From Acidobacteriota bacterium (GTDB lineage: Bacteria > Acidobacteriota > Blastocatellia > Pyrinomonadales > Pyrinomonadaceae): DNA of 64,000 nt. The translations under genes and the position numbers were made by a program. Below, in pieces: positions 37,901-47,169 of the stretch (position 1 is its first letter; every line of letters starts with the position of its first letter). Location: NCBI GenBank assembly GCA_019239425.1, contig JAFAZX010000024.1, positions 22,500 to 86,499 on the forward strand. Reading direction: 5' to 3'. Under the pieces are notes generated by a model. It made no database searches. It was given only the letters and a program-made list of their open reading frames with translations, and was not told the DNA's origin.

Positions 37901-39141
37901 GTGCCGGCGGTGAGGTTCGCCGGGCCGGTCTTCGAGATCGAGAGGTCGGCGGCGGCGACGACCGTGTCGGTGTCGGTCGCGCTGTTGTTGGAAGTGTTCG
38001 ACTCGGTGATCCAACTGGCGTCGAGGCTCGCGGTGGCGGTGTTGGCGATGGTGCCGGTCGAGACGTTGACCGTCCCCGTGACGGTGTAGGTGGCCGTGCC
38101 CGAGGCGGCGAGCGTGGCGCCGGTGCTGATGGCGTTGCCGCTCCCCGAAGCCGTGTCGCAGGTGGAGCCGGCGGAGGCCACGCACGTCCAAGTGACGCCC
38201 GTGAGCGAGGCCGGCACCGTGTCTACGAGGTTGGCGGCGACGGTGTACGTGCCGTTGTTCTGGAGGACGACGGTGTAGCTGACGGACAGGCCCTGGTAGA
38301 CGTTCGTCAGGCCGTCGGTCTTCGTCACCGAGGCGTCCGGCGCCGAGACGACGATGGTCGAGAGGTCGCCCGTCGCCGTCGTGCCGCCGCTCAGGGTGCT
38401 GACGAGCGTGGCCGCAAGAGAGGGCAGCGTGACGGCGTACATGTTGGCCCCGCCGGTCGAGGTCGTGATGAGGATGCGTGTGCCGTCAACGCCGAGGCCG
38501 ATGGTGCCGGGCGTGGCGCCGCCGGGGAAGGTGACGGTGCCGATGTTCGTCGCCGCGCCTCCCGCCACGGTGGCCGAGAGAAGCTGCCGGTTCTGGTTGA
38601 TGATGTAGAGCGTGTTGCCCGAGAAGGCCATGTCGCCGCCGTTGCCGGTGCCCGTGATGGTGGCTACGGCCGTGGCCCGGCCCGTCGTCTGGCTGACGGT
38701 GTAGAGCGTGTCGTTGTCGGCGCCGCCGCCGCCCGACATGTAGTAGAGCGTGCCCGCCTGGTTGAAGGCCATGCGGAAGCCGCTGAGGACGTTGCCGCCC
38801 GATGTCGAGGGGCCGATGTTGCCGAGCAGCACGGGCGCAACCGTGGGCGTGTAGGGGTTGAAGCGGTAGACCGCGCCGTTCTGCCCCGACGCGTCGTTGA
38901 TGACGTAGAAGAGCATCCCGTCCGTCGGCCGCTGCGCGAGCGTCGCGGCGTTGCCGCCGGGGTAGCCCGTGTAGACGAGCGTCTCGGCACCCGTCGAAGG
39001 GTTGATGTACCAGATGTTGTTGCTGCCGGCGGTGGCGTTGCCGCGGATGCTGTAGATGGAGGTCGTCTGCGCCGCGGCCCTTGGGGCAAGCGCCGCGAGC
39101 GCCAGGAGCGCGAAGGCCATAAAGAGCAGGCGCGCGCTCAT
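34903..39141 (-). CDS. Large exported DUF11-repeat protein
   Basis: The 1412-aa protein from ATG 39141 has a signal peptide (LLFMAFALLALAALAPRAAA). It then has an N-terminal propeller-like region of about 270 residues (SIYSIRGNATAGSNNIWYIN..., repeated GTLYYMS / NTLYIIN strands) and nine DUF11 repeats (e.g. ADLTIAKTHSGNFTQGQNGS, TVTVSDTLPAGL, GTGWTC). Repeats 3-7 are highly similar, about 375 bp apart in DNA, with conserved Cys pairs (WTC...VTCTR). A longer start at 39210 is possible. It is probably a surface adhesin or matrix protein; there is no catalytic domain. It is the last gene of a leftward surface-protein cluster. Confidence 0.88.
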   Translation of the reverse strand: MSARLLFMAFALLALAALAPRAAAQTTSIYSIRGNATAGSNNIWYINPSTGAETLVYTGYPGGNAATLAQRPTDGMLFYVINDASGQNGAVYRFNPYTPTVAPVLLGNIGPSTSGGNVLSGFRMAFNQAGTLYYMSGGGGADNDTLYTVSQTTGRATAVATITGTGNGGDMAFSGNTLYIINQNRQLLSATVAGGAATNIGTVTFPGGATPGTIGLGVDGTRILITTSTGGANMYAVTLPSLAATLVSTLSGGTTATGDLSTIVVSAPDASVTKTDGLTNVYQGLSVSYTVVLQNNGTYTVAANLVDTVPASLTGVTWTCVASAGSTCDTASGSGNAISTGATLAASGTATYTVTGTVNVSTGTIANTATASLDASWITESNTSNNSATDTDTVVAAADLSISKTGPANLTAGTNASYTLTAVNNGPQSAAGTITVTDVLPAGLTFVSATGTGWTCSNSSGTVTCTRSGPVTTGTTLPAITLTVAVGAAAAPSVTNTASVASSVTFDQDSSNNSSSVTSSVTVPTDLTIAKSHAGNFTQGQNGTYTITVTNSGGVASSGTVTVTDTLPAGLTPGAATGTGWTCNTAGQTVTCTRADALNGGASYPNISVPVAVAPNSALSLTNTASVSGGNDSNTGNNSASDPTTVNGVADLTIAKTHSGNFTQGQNGSYSITVSNAGGAATSGTVTVSDTLPAGLTFVSATGTGWTCSNSSGTVTCTRSDALAAGSSYPAITLTVSVAPNSALSLTNTATVSGGGQTYTANDSASDPTTVNGVADLTIAKTHSGNFTQGQNGSYALTVSNAGGAATSGTVTVSDTLPAGLSYVSATGTGWSCSASGQTVTCTRADALAAGASYPAITLTVGVASNAALNLTNTANVSGGGQTNTGNDSSSDPTTVNGVADVTIAKSHTGNFSQGQSGATYTLTVSNVGGAATSGTVTVTDTLPAGLSYVSATGTGWACGAAGQTVTCTRSTALAAGASYPAITVTVNVSTTAAASVTNTASASGGGQTNTSNDSASDPTTINGVADLTIAKTHSGNFTRGSSGSYSLTVTNAGGAATSGTVTVSDTLPAGFSYVVATGTGWTCGAAGQVVTCTRASALAAGASYPAITLTVGVLQNAASSLTNTANVSGGGQTNTANDSASDPTTIVSSSDLSLSKTVNNPNPIQGQNVTFTLTLINAGPSNATNVAVTDLLPAGLTFVSATPNSGTYASGTGVWSLPSVTSGASATLQIVALVTGTGTITNIAEVTASDQPDPDSTPGNNNPAEDDRATASLGAAAPPNITLTKSVTPSGTQVPGTVITYTVAFQNGGGAPASAFVLTDPNPATTLKLNDYTDFKVGSVVNSLGTTGLTVAVAYSNDSGLTWTYTPVSGGGGAPAGYDRNVTHVRWTFGGSLSQTSPNNAGSVSFSVRIR
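36073..37560. repeat. Tandem coding repeats of about 375 bp (DUF11 units)
   Basis: The segment encoding the GVADLTIAKTHSGNFTQGQ unit recurs at about 36073, 36451, 36825 and 37201 (spacings 378, 374 and 376 bp). Nucleotide similarity is high enough for slipped-strand or recombinational copy-number change. The unit is in frame within the 1412-aa surface protein. Confidence 0.85.
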
Positions 39142-39231
39142 GCTCTCGGCCGCGCCGCTTATGCGTCGCGCCGCGCACGGGAGCCTCACGTTAGCCGGCC
39201 GGTTAGTCATAAGAGAGAGTGGGGGCGTGGT

Positions 39232-42200
39232 CTATTCCTCTTCTTCTTCGTCGTCGCGGCTCTTCTCGCCGCCGAGCCCGTTCCGGCTCGTGCCGAAGAG
39301 GTCGAAGAGGTTCGAGAGCTTCGAGGAGATGGTGAAGTAGAAGCCGCGGCGCGCGGGGCTGAAGCCGAACGAGCCCGGCTCGGACGCGCCCGTCCAGTTG
39401 TAACCGCCGCCGAGGCGGAGGTCGGGCATGACCCAGAAGCCCAACTCGGAGCCGAACGAAGCGCGCGCCGTCGAGGAGATGGGCTGCGCGAGCCAGCGCC
39501 CCTCGCCCGCCACGTCCACGTAACGACCCAGGCGGTAGACGGCGCGGCCCTGCGTCATGTAGGTCAGTGTCGAGACGCGGTTCAGGCCGACGGAGCTTGT
39601 GTCGCCGAACTTCAGGGCGAAGCGCCCGTAGAGTTCGACGTTGCGCGTCGCCTGATAGTAGCCGTCCGAGGAGAGCGTGTCGGAGCGGTCGCGCGTCTCG
39701 CCCTGGCCCGCGCCGTTCTGCTGCGAGAGGTCGCGCCGCGTGTAGTTGAAGAGCAGGCCCATCGTGTCGCGGTGCAGCGGACGCCACGCGAGCGCGCCCG
39801 TCGCCGCGAGCGCCGAACCCTTGCGACCCTGGAAGTCCGTCCGCGACATCTGGAAGCGGCCGAGCGAGGTCACGTTGTCGCCGAGCCGCCCGGCCGCGCC
39901 GAGCGTGAGCACTGACCCGACGCCGCCGCGGTCGCGCATCTCGTAGCGGCCCGTCGTGCGGAAGTTTTCGAGCGGCTGCCACGCGAAGCCGAAGTGGCCG
40001 GCGTTGAAGCTCTCGCCCAGGCCCGCGAGGTGGAAGCCGCGCTCGTACCCGAGGTCGAGCGCGAGCTGCTTGTTGACGGGCAGGCGGTTCGTCAAACCGA
40101 TGACGGCGAAGCTGTCCGTGCCGTTGATGCCGTTCTCAAGCTGGTAGCGCGTGTTCAGGCTGCCGATGCGTCCGAGCTTCGTCTCGACGCCAATGGCCGT
40201 CTCGTTGCGCGCGGCGGTCGAGGCGAAGCCCGTGCCCGACACGTCCGCGATGGGCGTGATGGGCGCCGAGGACATGCGCTGCGTCACGAAGAGCTTCGTG
40301 TACTGGTTCCACTGGTAGGTCGCGGCGAGCGTCGTCTGGTCTGGGTAGGTCGGGTCGGCCTCGCCCAGGTTCTGCTCGCGCTTCGCGGAGAGGTTGAGCT
40401 TGTCGGTCGCCTTGTACTCCGCGCCGACGGTGACGAGGTTCGAGTCGGTCTCGCGCCCCGTGAGGTCGTCCTTCAGGTGGCGGAAGTCGTAGGAGAACTG
40501 CGCGCGCAGGCGCTCGCCGAACTGCTGCGTCCACGAGAGCGAGGCCGTCTGCCGGCTGTTGTCCACGTTCTCGGTCTTGTTCCGCTCGTCGGTGAAGGCG
40601 AACTGCGCGCGCGCCGTCTTCGAGACGCGCATGTCGACCGAGAGGTCTGCGCGCTGCGAGCCGGGCGTGACGGTCTGCCCGAAGGGGTTCAGGAAGCCCT
40701 CGTCGGCGCGCGCGAAGGTCATCCTCAAGGTCGTCTCGCGCCACGCGAGCGGCTGCTCGAGCTCGACGCGGTAGGCGTTGCCGTCGTGCCGGTCGTCCGC
40801 CGCGAGGTTGCCGAAGAAGATGTTGCCGCCCGCCACGGCGCGGCCACGCGAGGTAGCCCACTCGACGCGCACGCGGCCCTGGTGCGGCAGAGTCTTCTCG
40901 GCGTCGAGGCCGCCGATGACGAACGAGCCGAAGTCGCCCTGGCGCTGGTCGACGAGCGAGAGGCCGAGCTTGAGCCCGATGCCTTCGAAGTTCTTGTAGG
41001 CGCGGCCGGTGTAGACGGCCTGCGACATCGAGTCGGCCGCGTACTCGTAGGTGGCGACGACCTGGACGAGGTTGAAAGAGAAGTCGAACGAGGAGATGGG
41101 CCGCAGGAAGAACAGCTCGCCCGTCGCCGCGTCGAGGTTGTAATCGACCGAACGGATGAGCGACTCGCGCGAGAGAACCGTCTCGGGGTTGCGGCGGTCG
41201 CGCACTTCGATGACTAAAGTCTCGGAGCCGGGCAGCACCTCCCCGTGCGAGAGGCGCGTCAGCCCCAGCGCGCCGCCGGGGAAGACGTCGCGTGCGAAGG
41301 CCGTGTCGGGGCGCGCGCCGGCGAGCGAGACGTAGTCGCCCTTCGAGTTCTCGAGGTGGACTTTGACGCCCGTCAGCTTGCGCGTGTAGGAGGCGAGGCC
41401 CGAGGCGCGGTTCTCGGTCTCGAAGTCGCCGAAGAGGAAGTAGGAGCGGCCGCGGTCGAGCCGCGCGTAGAGCTTCGAGTTGGTCTGCGCGTCCTCGAAG
41501 CGCGTCGAGGAGTCGCCGAAGAGCGGGTAGGCGCGGTCGAGCGGGTCGAACTGGAAGAGGCGGTCGCGCCCGCCCGTGCGGTTGATGGGTCGGTTGCTGT
41601 CGTACGCGAGCGTCAGAAGGTTCTTCGCGCCGAGGAACTGGCCGCGGTAGAAGAAGGCGAGGCGGCTGTGCACCGAAGCCTGAGACTCCGCGCCCGAGAG
41701 TTCGGGCGCCGCCGCGCCGAAGGTCATCTCGCCGAGGCCGACGAGGATGGCGGGGCGCACCTCGGGCGTGATGCGTATCTGCCGCTTGGCCTCGACCGAG
41801 CCGGTCGTCGCGTGTATCTCGGCCGAGCCGGGCGCGTTGTCTGCGACGAGCACCGCGCGCCCCTCGCCGCCGACGAGCGGGACGATCTGCTCCCTCGCGG
41901 AGTCAACGTCCTTCGTCTGAACGTCGGGCTCTTCCTGATTCAGCGTGCCGACGCGGGTCGAGCCGTCGTTCTGGCGGAGCGCGGCCTCGGCGGCCTTCTC
42001 CGCCGCCTTGTTGTTGTGCGTCCCGTCGGCGCCGACTTCGTCCACGCGCATCAGTCGGCCCGCCGAGACCGCGAGCGCGACCGAGCCGTCGGCCGCCGGG
42101 TGGCCCCACTGGTCGAAGGCGCGCACGCGCACCGTGGTCGAGTCGCGGCCGCCGGCCGAGAGCTCGACCTTCTCGGGCACGATCTCAAGCCGCTTCGCGG

Positions 42201-44910
42201 GGCCGCGGCCGTACACGTTGAGTTCGACGGTCTTGCCCGCCTGACCTTCGGGGCCGGCGGCCGTGACGCGGATGCGGTTCGGGCCGGGCTGCACGCCGAG
42301 GCCGACGAAGGTGTAGGTGGCGAGGTTGTTCTTGCGGTCGAGGCGCGTCTCGCCGATCTTCGAGTCGGGGACGCGCTGCCCGCCGACCTCGACCGAGACC
42401 TTCCAAGCGCCGTTGGTGCGCGCCTCGATTTCGAGCGCGGCGCCCGTGACGGGGTCGCCGTCCTTCGGCGAGAGCACGACCACCTCGCCGGGCGCGACCG
42501 GGTCGAGAGACTCTTCGGTCTTCACCTCGTAAGTGCCGGCGGCGCGCGTCTCGGCCGGCTTCGCTTCGGCAGAGTTCTTCGCGCTGTTCGAGCCGAAGAG
42601 CGAGCCTGCGAGCGGAGACTTCGAGTTCGAGCCGCTGGCGAGGCCGTTCTTTAACGCAGAGTTCGCGGCGGTCGCGGAGTCGCCTTCGGGCGCGCGCAGC
42701 GCGTAGTTCTGGCGGAGCAGCGAGCCGCCGCCGAGCGGCGTGCGGAGCAGGCGCGTCCAGCTGTGTTCGTCGCGGCGGCCGGTCTCGACCAGCGTGTAGC
42801 CGGGCGGCAGCGTGACGGGGTCGAGCGAGACGACCTGCGCGCCCTCGTTGACGACGGGGAAGTTGTAGAGGCCTTCCGAGTCCGTGATGACCGACTGGCC
42901 GTTGTTCAGGTAGAGGCGCACGCCGGGCACGCCGCGCTCGTCCTTGTCGAACTGGCCGTTGAGGTTCGCGTCCGAATAGACGCGGCCGAGGATGACCTGC
43001 TGCGAGGAGAAGAGACCGCGGCGGACGCGCACGCTGGCGCGTGCCCGGGGGGTAGACACACGCTCTCCCGTCGAGAGCGTCCCCGCCGCGGAAGCCGTGT
43101 TGAACTGTTCGCCCTCTTGCGCGTTGGCGCCGACGCGCACGCGGTAGACGAGGCTGACGCGCCCGCCCGCGTCGACGCGGCCCAGGCGGAAGACGAGCGT
43201 GTTGTCCGCGGCCACTTCGGGCTCGACGCTGCGCGCGGGCGCGGGCGGGTTCTCAACGAGCGCCGTGCCCTGCGCGTAGTGGAACGAATCGGGAAGCTGG
43301 TCGCGCACCTCCGCGTTGTCGAGCGCCGCGGGCGTCGCGTTGTGCAGCTCGACCCTGTAAGTCACCGTGTCGCCGACCTCGACCGAAGGGCGGTCTGCCG
43401 ACTTCGTGATCTCGAGCGAGGAGTTCTCGAACATCGGCACGTTGAGCGCGTAGGCGGCGAGGTCTGGGATGTCGACCTGCTGCTCGGTGAGTTCGAAGCC
43501 GCCGGCCTGCGCCACGGGCAGGCCGTCGAGCGCGCGCACGGAGAGCGCGAAGAAGCCCGAGCCGTCGGGCGTAATCGTCGTCTCGATGAGGCGCGCGCGG
43601 TAGCCGGGCGCCGTCACGTTCAGGAAGTAACGAACCGGATTCGAAGACGTGCCGAGCTGCGCCTGCGAGAGCACGAAGCTCCAACGCCCCTGGCCGTCGG
43701 CCGCGTACGGGTTCTCGTTGTCGTTGTTCGGGTCGGTGCCCGAACCCGCGCCCGCGCCGAGGGGGACGAGGGTGCCGTTCGTCGAGTCGGCGAAGAGCGA
43801 GACGTGCGCGCCGGGGACGGGCGTGCCCGCGCTGCGCCCCTGATAGACGACGCCGAAGGGGCTCGCGACCACGGTCGCCGAGGTGCTCGAAACGGAGGGC
43901 GCGTTGTCGGCCCCGGCCGAAGCCGTGTTGACGATGCCGGAGCCGTTGGGGAGGCTCTGCGAGACGCGCGCCTGGAAGGCGACTTCCAAAACTTCGCCGA
44001 CCGCGAACTGCGCGACGCGCACCTCTATGCGGCGGCCGACCACCGAACCCTCGTCGTTGTCCTGCGCGTCGGTGAGCAGGCGGCCTTGCAGGCGGAGCGT
44101 GCCGCCGACGTAGGTGAGTCCGTTGGGCAGGTCGTCGCGCAGCAGGGCGTTGCGCGCCGCGGCGTCGCCGCTGTTGCGGAAGGTGATGGTGTAGTTGAGC
44201 ACTTGGCCCGGCGAGGTCGTGACGCTCTTCTTACCCTCGACGAGCTTGACCGGCGGGAGGCTCGGGTCAGTGGGCGAGGTGAAGCGCGCGCCGTTGCCGT
44301 AGGCGTTGACGATGGTGCCGGAGTCCTGTGCGCCCGCGTTGAGCGCGTCGGACACGGATGAGCGCGCGACGATGCGGATGGTGAACTGGTCGCCGACGCG
44401 ACCCGTGCCCACGTCCACGACGGCGAGCACGCCGACGCACTGGCCGCGCGCGAGCCGCGGGCTCATGGTGGAGTCGAGCGTGATGGCGCGGTCGCCTCCG
44501 TCGAGCGTGCCCGAGCCGTCCACGTCGAAGTGGAGCGAGACGAGCGCGGCCGGGGCCGAGACCTCGGCCGAAGCGATGGTGTAGAAGTCGGGCGTGTTGC
44601 CCGTGTTGCAGACGCGGAAGAGGCGCGTGACGCGCTCGTTGGGCGCGACGCTCGCCGAAGGCTCCGTCTCGTCGGGCGTGACGGTGACGGCGGCCACGGT
44701 CGAGACCGTGACCGAGACGGTCGGCGAGACGGTCGCGAACTCCTGACCCGTCTCGTCGGCGTAGGTCGCCTCGGCGCGGTTGGAGATGGTGACGCCCGCC
44801 CCCACACCCCCGTCGCGCGCGGCCGCGACCTGCCCGGCAGCCGAGAGTGTGGCGAGCACGAGCAGGAGCGCTGCGGCGCGGCGGAGGATGTGGGGGCGGG
44901 CGTTAATCAT
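39232..44910 (-). CDS. Giant surface protein: DUF11 and SdrD-B/Ig domains fused to a C-terminal outer-membrane beta-barrel
   Basis: The 1892-aa protein has a signal peptide (RRAAALLLVLATLSAAGQVA) and an N-terminal DUF11-type domain (GVTISNRAEATYADE). Two further DUF11 repeats follow (VLNYTITFRNSGD; LEITKSADRPSVEVGDTVTY), then an SdrD B-like domain (GRVYSDANLNGQFDKDERGV) and Ig-like segments (LSPKDGDPVTGAALEI; KRLEIVPEKVELSAGG). From about residue 1150 to 1870 there are repeated amphipathic strands typical of a large barrel (SKLYARLDRGRSYFLFGDFE, FYFTISSKLSNLF). The acidic tail DDEEEEE is unusual after a barrel. It probably displays or exports its own N-terminal domains or anchors partner DUF11 proteins. 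Confidence 0.85.
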   Translation of the reverse strand: MINARPHILRRAAALLLVLATLSAAGQVAAARDGGVGAGVTISNRAEATYADETGQEFATVSPTVSVTVSTVAAVTVTPDETEPSASVAPNERVTRLFRVCNTGNTPDFYTIASAEVSAPAALVSLHFDVDGSGTLDGGDRAITLDSTMSPRLARGQCVGVLAVVDVGTGRVGDQFTIRIVARSSVSDALNAGAQDSGTIVNAYGNGARFTSPTDPSLPPVKLVEGKKSVTTSPGQVLNYTITFRNSGDAAARNALLRDDLPNGLTYVGGTLRLQGRLLTDAQDNDEGSVVGRRIEVRVAQFAVGEVLEVAFQARVSQSLPNGSGIVNTASAGADNAPSVSSTSATVVASPFGVVYQGRSAGTPVPGAHVSLFADSTNGTLVPLGAGAGSGTDPNNDNENPYAADGQGRWSFVLSQAQLGTSSNPVRYFLNVTAPGYRARLIETTITPDGSGFFALSVRALDGLPVAQAGGFELTEQQVDIPDLAAYALNVPMFENSSLEITKSADRPSVEVGDTVTYRVELHNATPAALDNAEVRDQLPDSFHYAQGTALVENPPAPARSVEPEVAADNTLVFRLGRVDAGGRVSLVYRVRVGANAQEGEQFNTASAAGTLSTGERVSTPRARASVRVRRGLFSSQQVILGRVYSDANLNGQFDKDERGVPGVRLYLNNGQSVITDSEGLYNFPVVNEGAQVVSLDPVTLPPGYTLVETGRRDEHSWTRLLRTPLGGGSLLRQNYALRAPEGDSATAANSALKNGLASGSNSKSPLAGSLFGSNSAKNSAEAKPAETRAAGTYEVKTEESLDPVAPGEVVVLSPKDGDPVTGAALEIEARTNGAWKVSVEVGGQRVPDSKIGETRLDRKNNLATYTFVGLGVQPGPNRIRVTAAGPEGQAGKTVELNVYGRGPAKRLEIVPEKVELSAGGRDSTTVRVRAFDQWGHPAADGSVALAVSAGRLMRVDEVGADGTHNNKAAEKAAEAALRQNDGSTRVGTLNQEEPDVQTKDVDSAREQIVPLVGGEGRAVLVADNAPGSAEIHATTGSVEAKRQIRITPEVRPAILVGLGEMTFGAAAPELSGAESQASVHSRLAFFYRGQFLGAKNLLTLAYDSNRPINRTGGRDRLFQFDPLDRAYPLFGDSSTRFEDAQTNSKLYARLDRGRSYFLFGDFETENRASGLASYTRKLTGVKVHLENSKGDYVSLAGARPDTAFARDVFPGGALGLTRLSHGEVLPGSETLVIEVRDRRNPETVLSRESLIRSVDYNLDAATGELFFLRPISSFDFSFNLVQVVATYEYAADSMSQAVYTGRAYKNFEGIGLKLGLSLVDQRQGDFGSFVIGGLDAEKTLPHQGRVRVEWATSRGRAVAGGNIFFGNLAADDRHDGNAYRVELEQPLAWRETTLRMTFARADEGFLNPFGQTVTPGSQRADLSVDMRVSKTARAQFAFTDERNKTENVDNSRQTASLSWTQQFGERLRAQFSYDFRHLKDDLTGRETDSNLVTVGAEYKATDKLNLSAKREQNLGEADPTYPDQTTLAATYQWNQYTKLFVTQRMSSAPITPIADVSGTGFASTAARNETAIGVETKLGRIGSLNTRYQLENGINGTDSFAVIGLTNRLPVNKQLALDLGYERGFHLAGLGESFNAGHFGFAWQPLENFRTTGRYEMRDRGGVGSVLTLGAAGRLGDNVTSLGRFQMSRTDFQGRKGSALAATGALAWRPLHRDTMGLLFNYTRRDLSQQNGAGQGETRDRSDTLSSDGYYQATRNVELYGRFALKFGDTSSVGLNRVSTLTYMTQGRAVYRLGRYVDVAGEGRWLAQPISSTARASFGSELGFWVMPDLRLGGGYNWTGASEPGSFGFSPARRGFYFTISSKLSNLFDLFGTSRNGLGGEKSRDDEEEEE

Positions 44911-44932
44911 CGGAGAAGACCTTAACGCTGAG

Positions 44933-45011
44933 GCTGGGTGCTGGGTGCTGGGTGCTGGGTACTGGGTTTAGGTCTTTAACCAGCACCTAGAACCCAGCAC
45001 CCAGCACCCAC
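44933..45011. repeat. Palindrome, GGTGCTGGGT family (copy 3)
   Basis: The left arm (TGGGTGCTGGGTGCTGGG onward) and right arm (CCAGCACCTAGAACCCAGCA onward) are complementary with a short loop around TTTAGGTCTTTAA. It separates the 706-aa and 1892-aa protein genes and could attenuate transcription between them. Confidence 0.9.
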
Positions 45012-45015
45012 TCCC

Positions 45016-47136
45016 CTAGTTGATCCGGCGGCGGAAGACGAACGTCCTGGAGACGCCGGGGTTGAGCGAGCCGGCGGCGTCCTTGAGGAACGTCGACGCG
45101 GCCGTGACGGCGCCGTTCGTGTTGCCGTCGGTGATGGTGCCGCCGCCCGAGTCGGCCGGGGCGGGGCTCGTCACCTGCGTGGTCGTCGCGGCCCAGTTGT
45201 TGGGAGCCGCCGCGCCGTTCTCGCTGATGACGATGTTCGACGCGACGAGGTTGACGCAGCCCGCGCCGCCGCCGCCGGTCGAGACGTTCGAGTACGTGAT
45301 CGTGTACTCGATGTCCGCGCCGGGGACGGGGTCGGTCGCGTTGCCGATGCCGGTCGAGTTGAAGACCAGCGACGACTTCACGAGCTTCAGGAAGCCCGTG
45401 TAGAGGTTGTCGCGGGTGTCGTTCGAAGAGCCGGGCGTCACGGCCGAAGTCGCGCGCACCACCGTCCCGAAGCCGCCCGTCTGGAGGACGGCCGTGCCCG
45501 CGGGCGCCGTGACGCGCACGATGACGTTGGCCGACGTGCCGAATGCCACGGCGAGCGTGGCGCTGCCGCCGCCCGAGATCGTCGTGAACGACGTGCCGCC
45601 GTTCGTGCTGATCTGGACGGTGAACCCGGCGGGCACCGTGGGCGCCGTGAAGGTGAACGTGTCGTCGGCGTTGCCCGTGTTCTGCACCGTGTTGGTGAAG
45701 TCGACGGACGAGGCCGCGGCGAGCGTGTTGAGGTGCGACAGGCCCGCGATGGCGGCCGGCGGCACCGACTTGTTCGTGTAGTCGTCGTTGTTGTTGGTCG
45801 GGCCGACCGCGGCGGGCGCGCCCGCCGGGCCGAGCAGGACGGCGCCGACCTGCGTGAGCGTCGTCGGGAGCTGGAAGCCCTGCGTCGCGCTCAAGGGGTC
45901 TACGCCGAAGCGCGGCTCGTTGAAGTCGGCGTTGCCGTCGCCCTTGTTGACCACGGCGTCGCCCGACTGGTCGGTGATGTTGTTACCCACCGAGGTCTTG
46001 CCGAAGGCGTCGCCGATCTCCCAGAGCGGCTGGCTGGCGTTGATGCCCGTGTTGACCGAGACGACCAACTGGATGTTCGACACGCCGGAGCTGACGCCGA
46101 GCGGGTTGCCGCTGTTGACGAGGAAGGCCACGCGCGTCACGCTCGCGGCGGGCGGCGCGACCGTCGTCCAGACGGCGGCCGTCACGGGGTCGGTCGTCAG
46201 GGCCGAGGTCGAGTAGAGGACGGTCACGCCCGCGGGCGGCGTCACCGACGAGAAGGTCGTGCGCGCCGGGATGGGCGCGATGACGAAGACGCCCGTGTTC
46301 GAGCCCGCGGGGCCGTTCGTCAGCGTGCGCGTGCCGACGGGGCGCGCGCCCACGTTGTCGACCGCCCACGTGTAGGTGACGTTCGAGCCGAGCGCGACGG
46401 GGCCGGCCGGGGCCGTCAGCGTCAGGCGCAGCTGCGCGTCGTTCTCGACCGAGGTCGTGATGCTGCCGACGGCCTCACTCTCGCTGCCCGTCAGCGTGAC
46501 GCTGGCCGGGACGGACGTGCGGACTTCGGCGGCCGAGTTGTTCGCCGCGACGTTGTCGCCCGAGGCGTCGCCGAGCGTGACGCTGATGTTGGCGCCCGCG
46601 GCCGCGCCGGCGTTGACGCTCACGCGCACGACGACGTTGAAGGACGCGTTGCGCGCGAGGTACGGCGAGCCGGGGTACACGACCGGCGAGCCGTTGGCGA
46701 AGATGTCTATGTCGCCGGCGTCGATGCCGTTGCCGTTCACGTCGATGACGGCCTGCGTGACGGTGACGGGGCCGCTGGGGACGATGGCCGCGCCCGAGGC
46801 GGGGAAGCGCACCTGCGTCGCGAAGTTGCTCGCGTTGGTGACGGTGAACGTGAAGTCCACGTTCGTCTGGCCGGCGGTGACGGTCGGGACGCTTCCGCCG
46901 TCGGGCGTGATGACGAGGCCCGCGACGTTGGCGACCGTGACGGTCACGGTGTTGGAGTTGACCGAGTAGTTGTTGGTGCCGTCGGAGTACGTGGCCGACG
47001 CCTGGTTCGAGATCGTCGTGCCGCCCGAGGTGGCCTGGCCCAGCGCGGGCGCCGCCGAGAGGCAGAGCGCGGCGAGGGCCAACAGCACACCGGGGAGTGC
47101 GCGGAGGCGTGTGGGGGATGTGTGTCTCTTATTCAT
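45016..47136 (-). CDS. Exported DUF11-like repeat protein
   Basis: The 706-aa protein has a signal peptide (LPGVLLALAALCLSAAPALG). It begins with GGTTISNQASATYSDGTN, the same opening module as the 1892-aa protein (GVTISNRAEATYADE). Further beta-sandwich segments include VDFTNTVQNTGNADDTFTF and PVPGADIEYTITYSNVSTGG. It ends with a basic VFRRRIN, with no barrel or sorting signal. It is probably secreted or held by the neighbouring barrel protein. The start lies 33 bp after the stop of the upstream small gene. Confidence 0.87.
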   Translation of the reverse strand: MNKRHTSPTRLRALPGVLLALAALCLSAAPALGQATSGGTTISNQASATYSDGTNNYSVNSNTVTVTVANVAGLVITPDGGSVPTVTAGQTNVDFTFTVTNASNFATQVRFPASGAAIVPSGPVTVTQAVIDVNGNGIDAGDIDIFANGSPVVYPGSPYLARNASFNVVVRVSVNAGAAAGANISVTLGDASGDNVAANNSAAEVRTSVPASVTLTGSESEAVGSITTSVENDAQLRLTLTAPAGPVALGSNVTYTWAVDNVGARPVGTRTLTNGPAGSNTGVFVIAPIPARTTFSSVTPPAGVTVLYSTSALTTDPVTAAVWTTVAPPAASVTRVAFLVNSGNPLGVSSGVSNIQLVVSVNTGINASQPLWEIGDAFGKTSVGNNITDQSGDAVVNKGDGNADFNEPRFGVDPLSATQGFQLPTTLTQVGAVLLGPAGAPAAVGPTNNNDDYTNKSVPPAAIAGLSHLNTLAAASSVDFTNTVQNTGNADDTFTFTAPTVPAGFTVQISTNGGTSFTTISGGGSATLAVAFGTSANVIVRVTAPAGTAVLQTGGFGTVVRATSAVTPGSSNDTRDNLYTGFLKLVKSSLVFNSTGIGNATDPVPGADIEYTITYSNVSTGGGGAGCVNLVASNIVISENGAAAPNNWAATTTQVTSPAPADSGGGTITDGNTNGAVTAASTFLKDAAGSLNPGVSRTFVFRRRIN

Positions 47137-47169
47137 GTTGGTCGATTCCTTCCGGTGGTCGCCTCACGT

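Noticed and set aside
37150..39915. 921-aa open frame antisense to two DUF11 genes
   Set aside because: It runs across the gap between two well-supported minus-strand genes and has a repetitive VRDRDGA composition that mirrors their codons.
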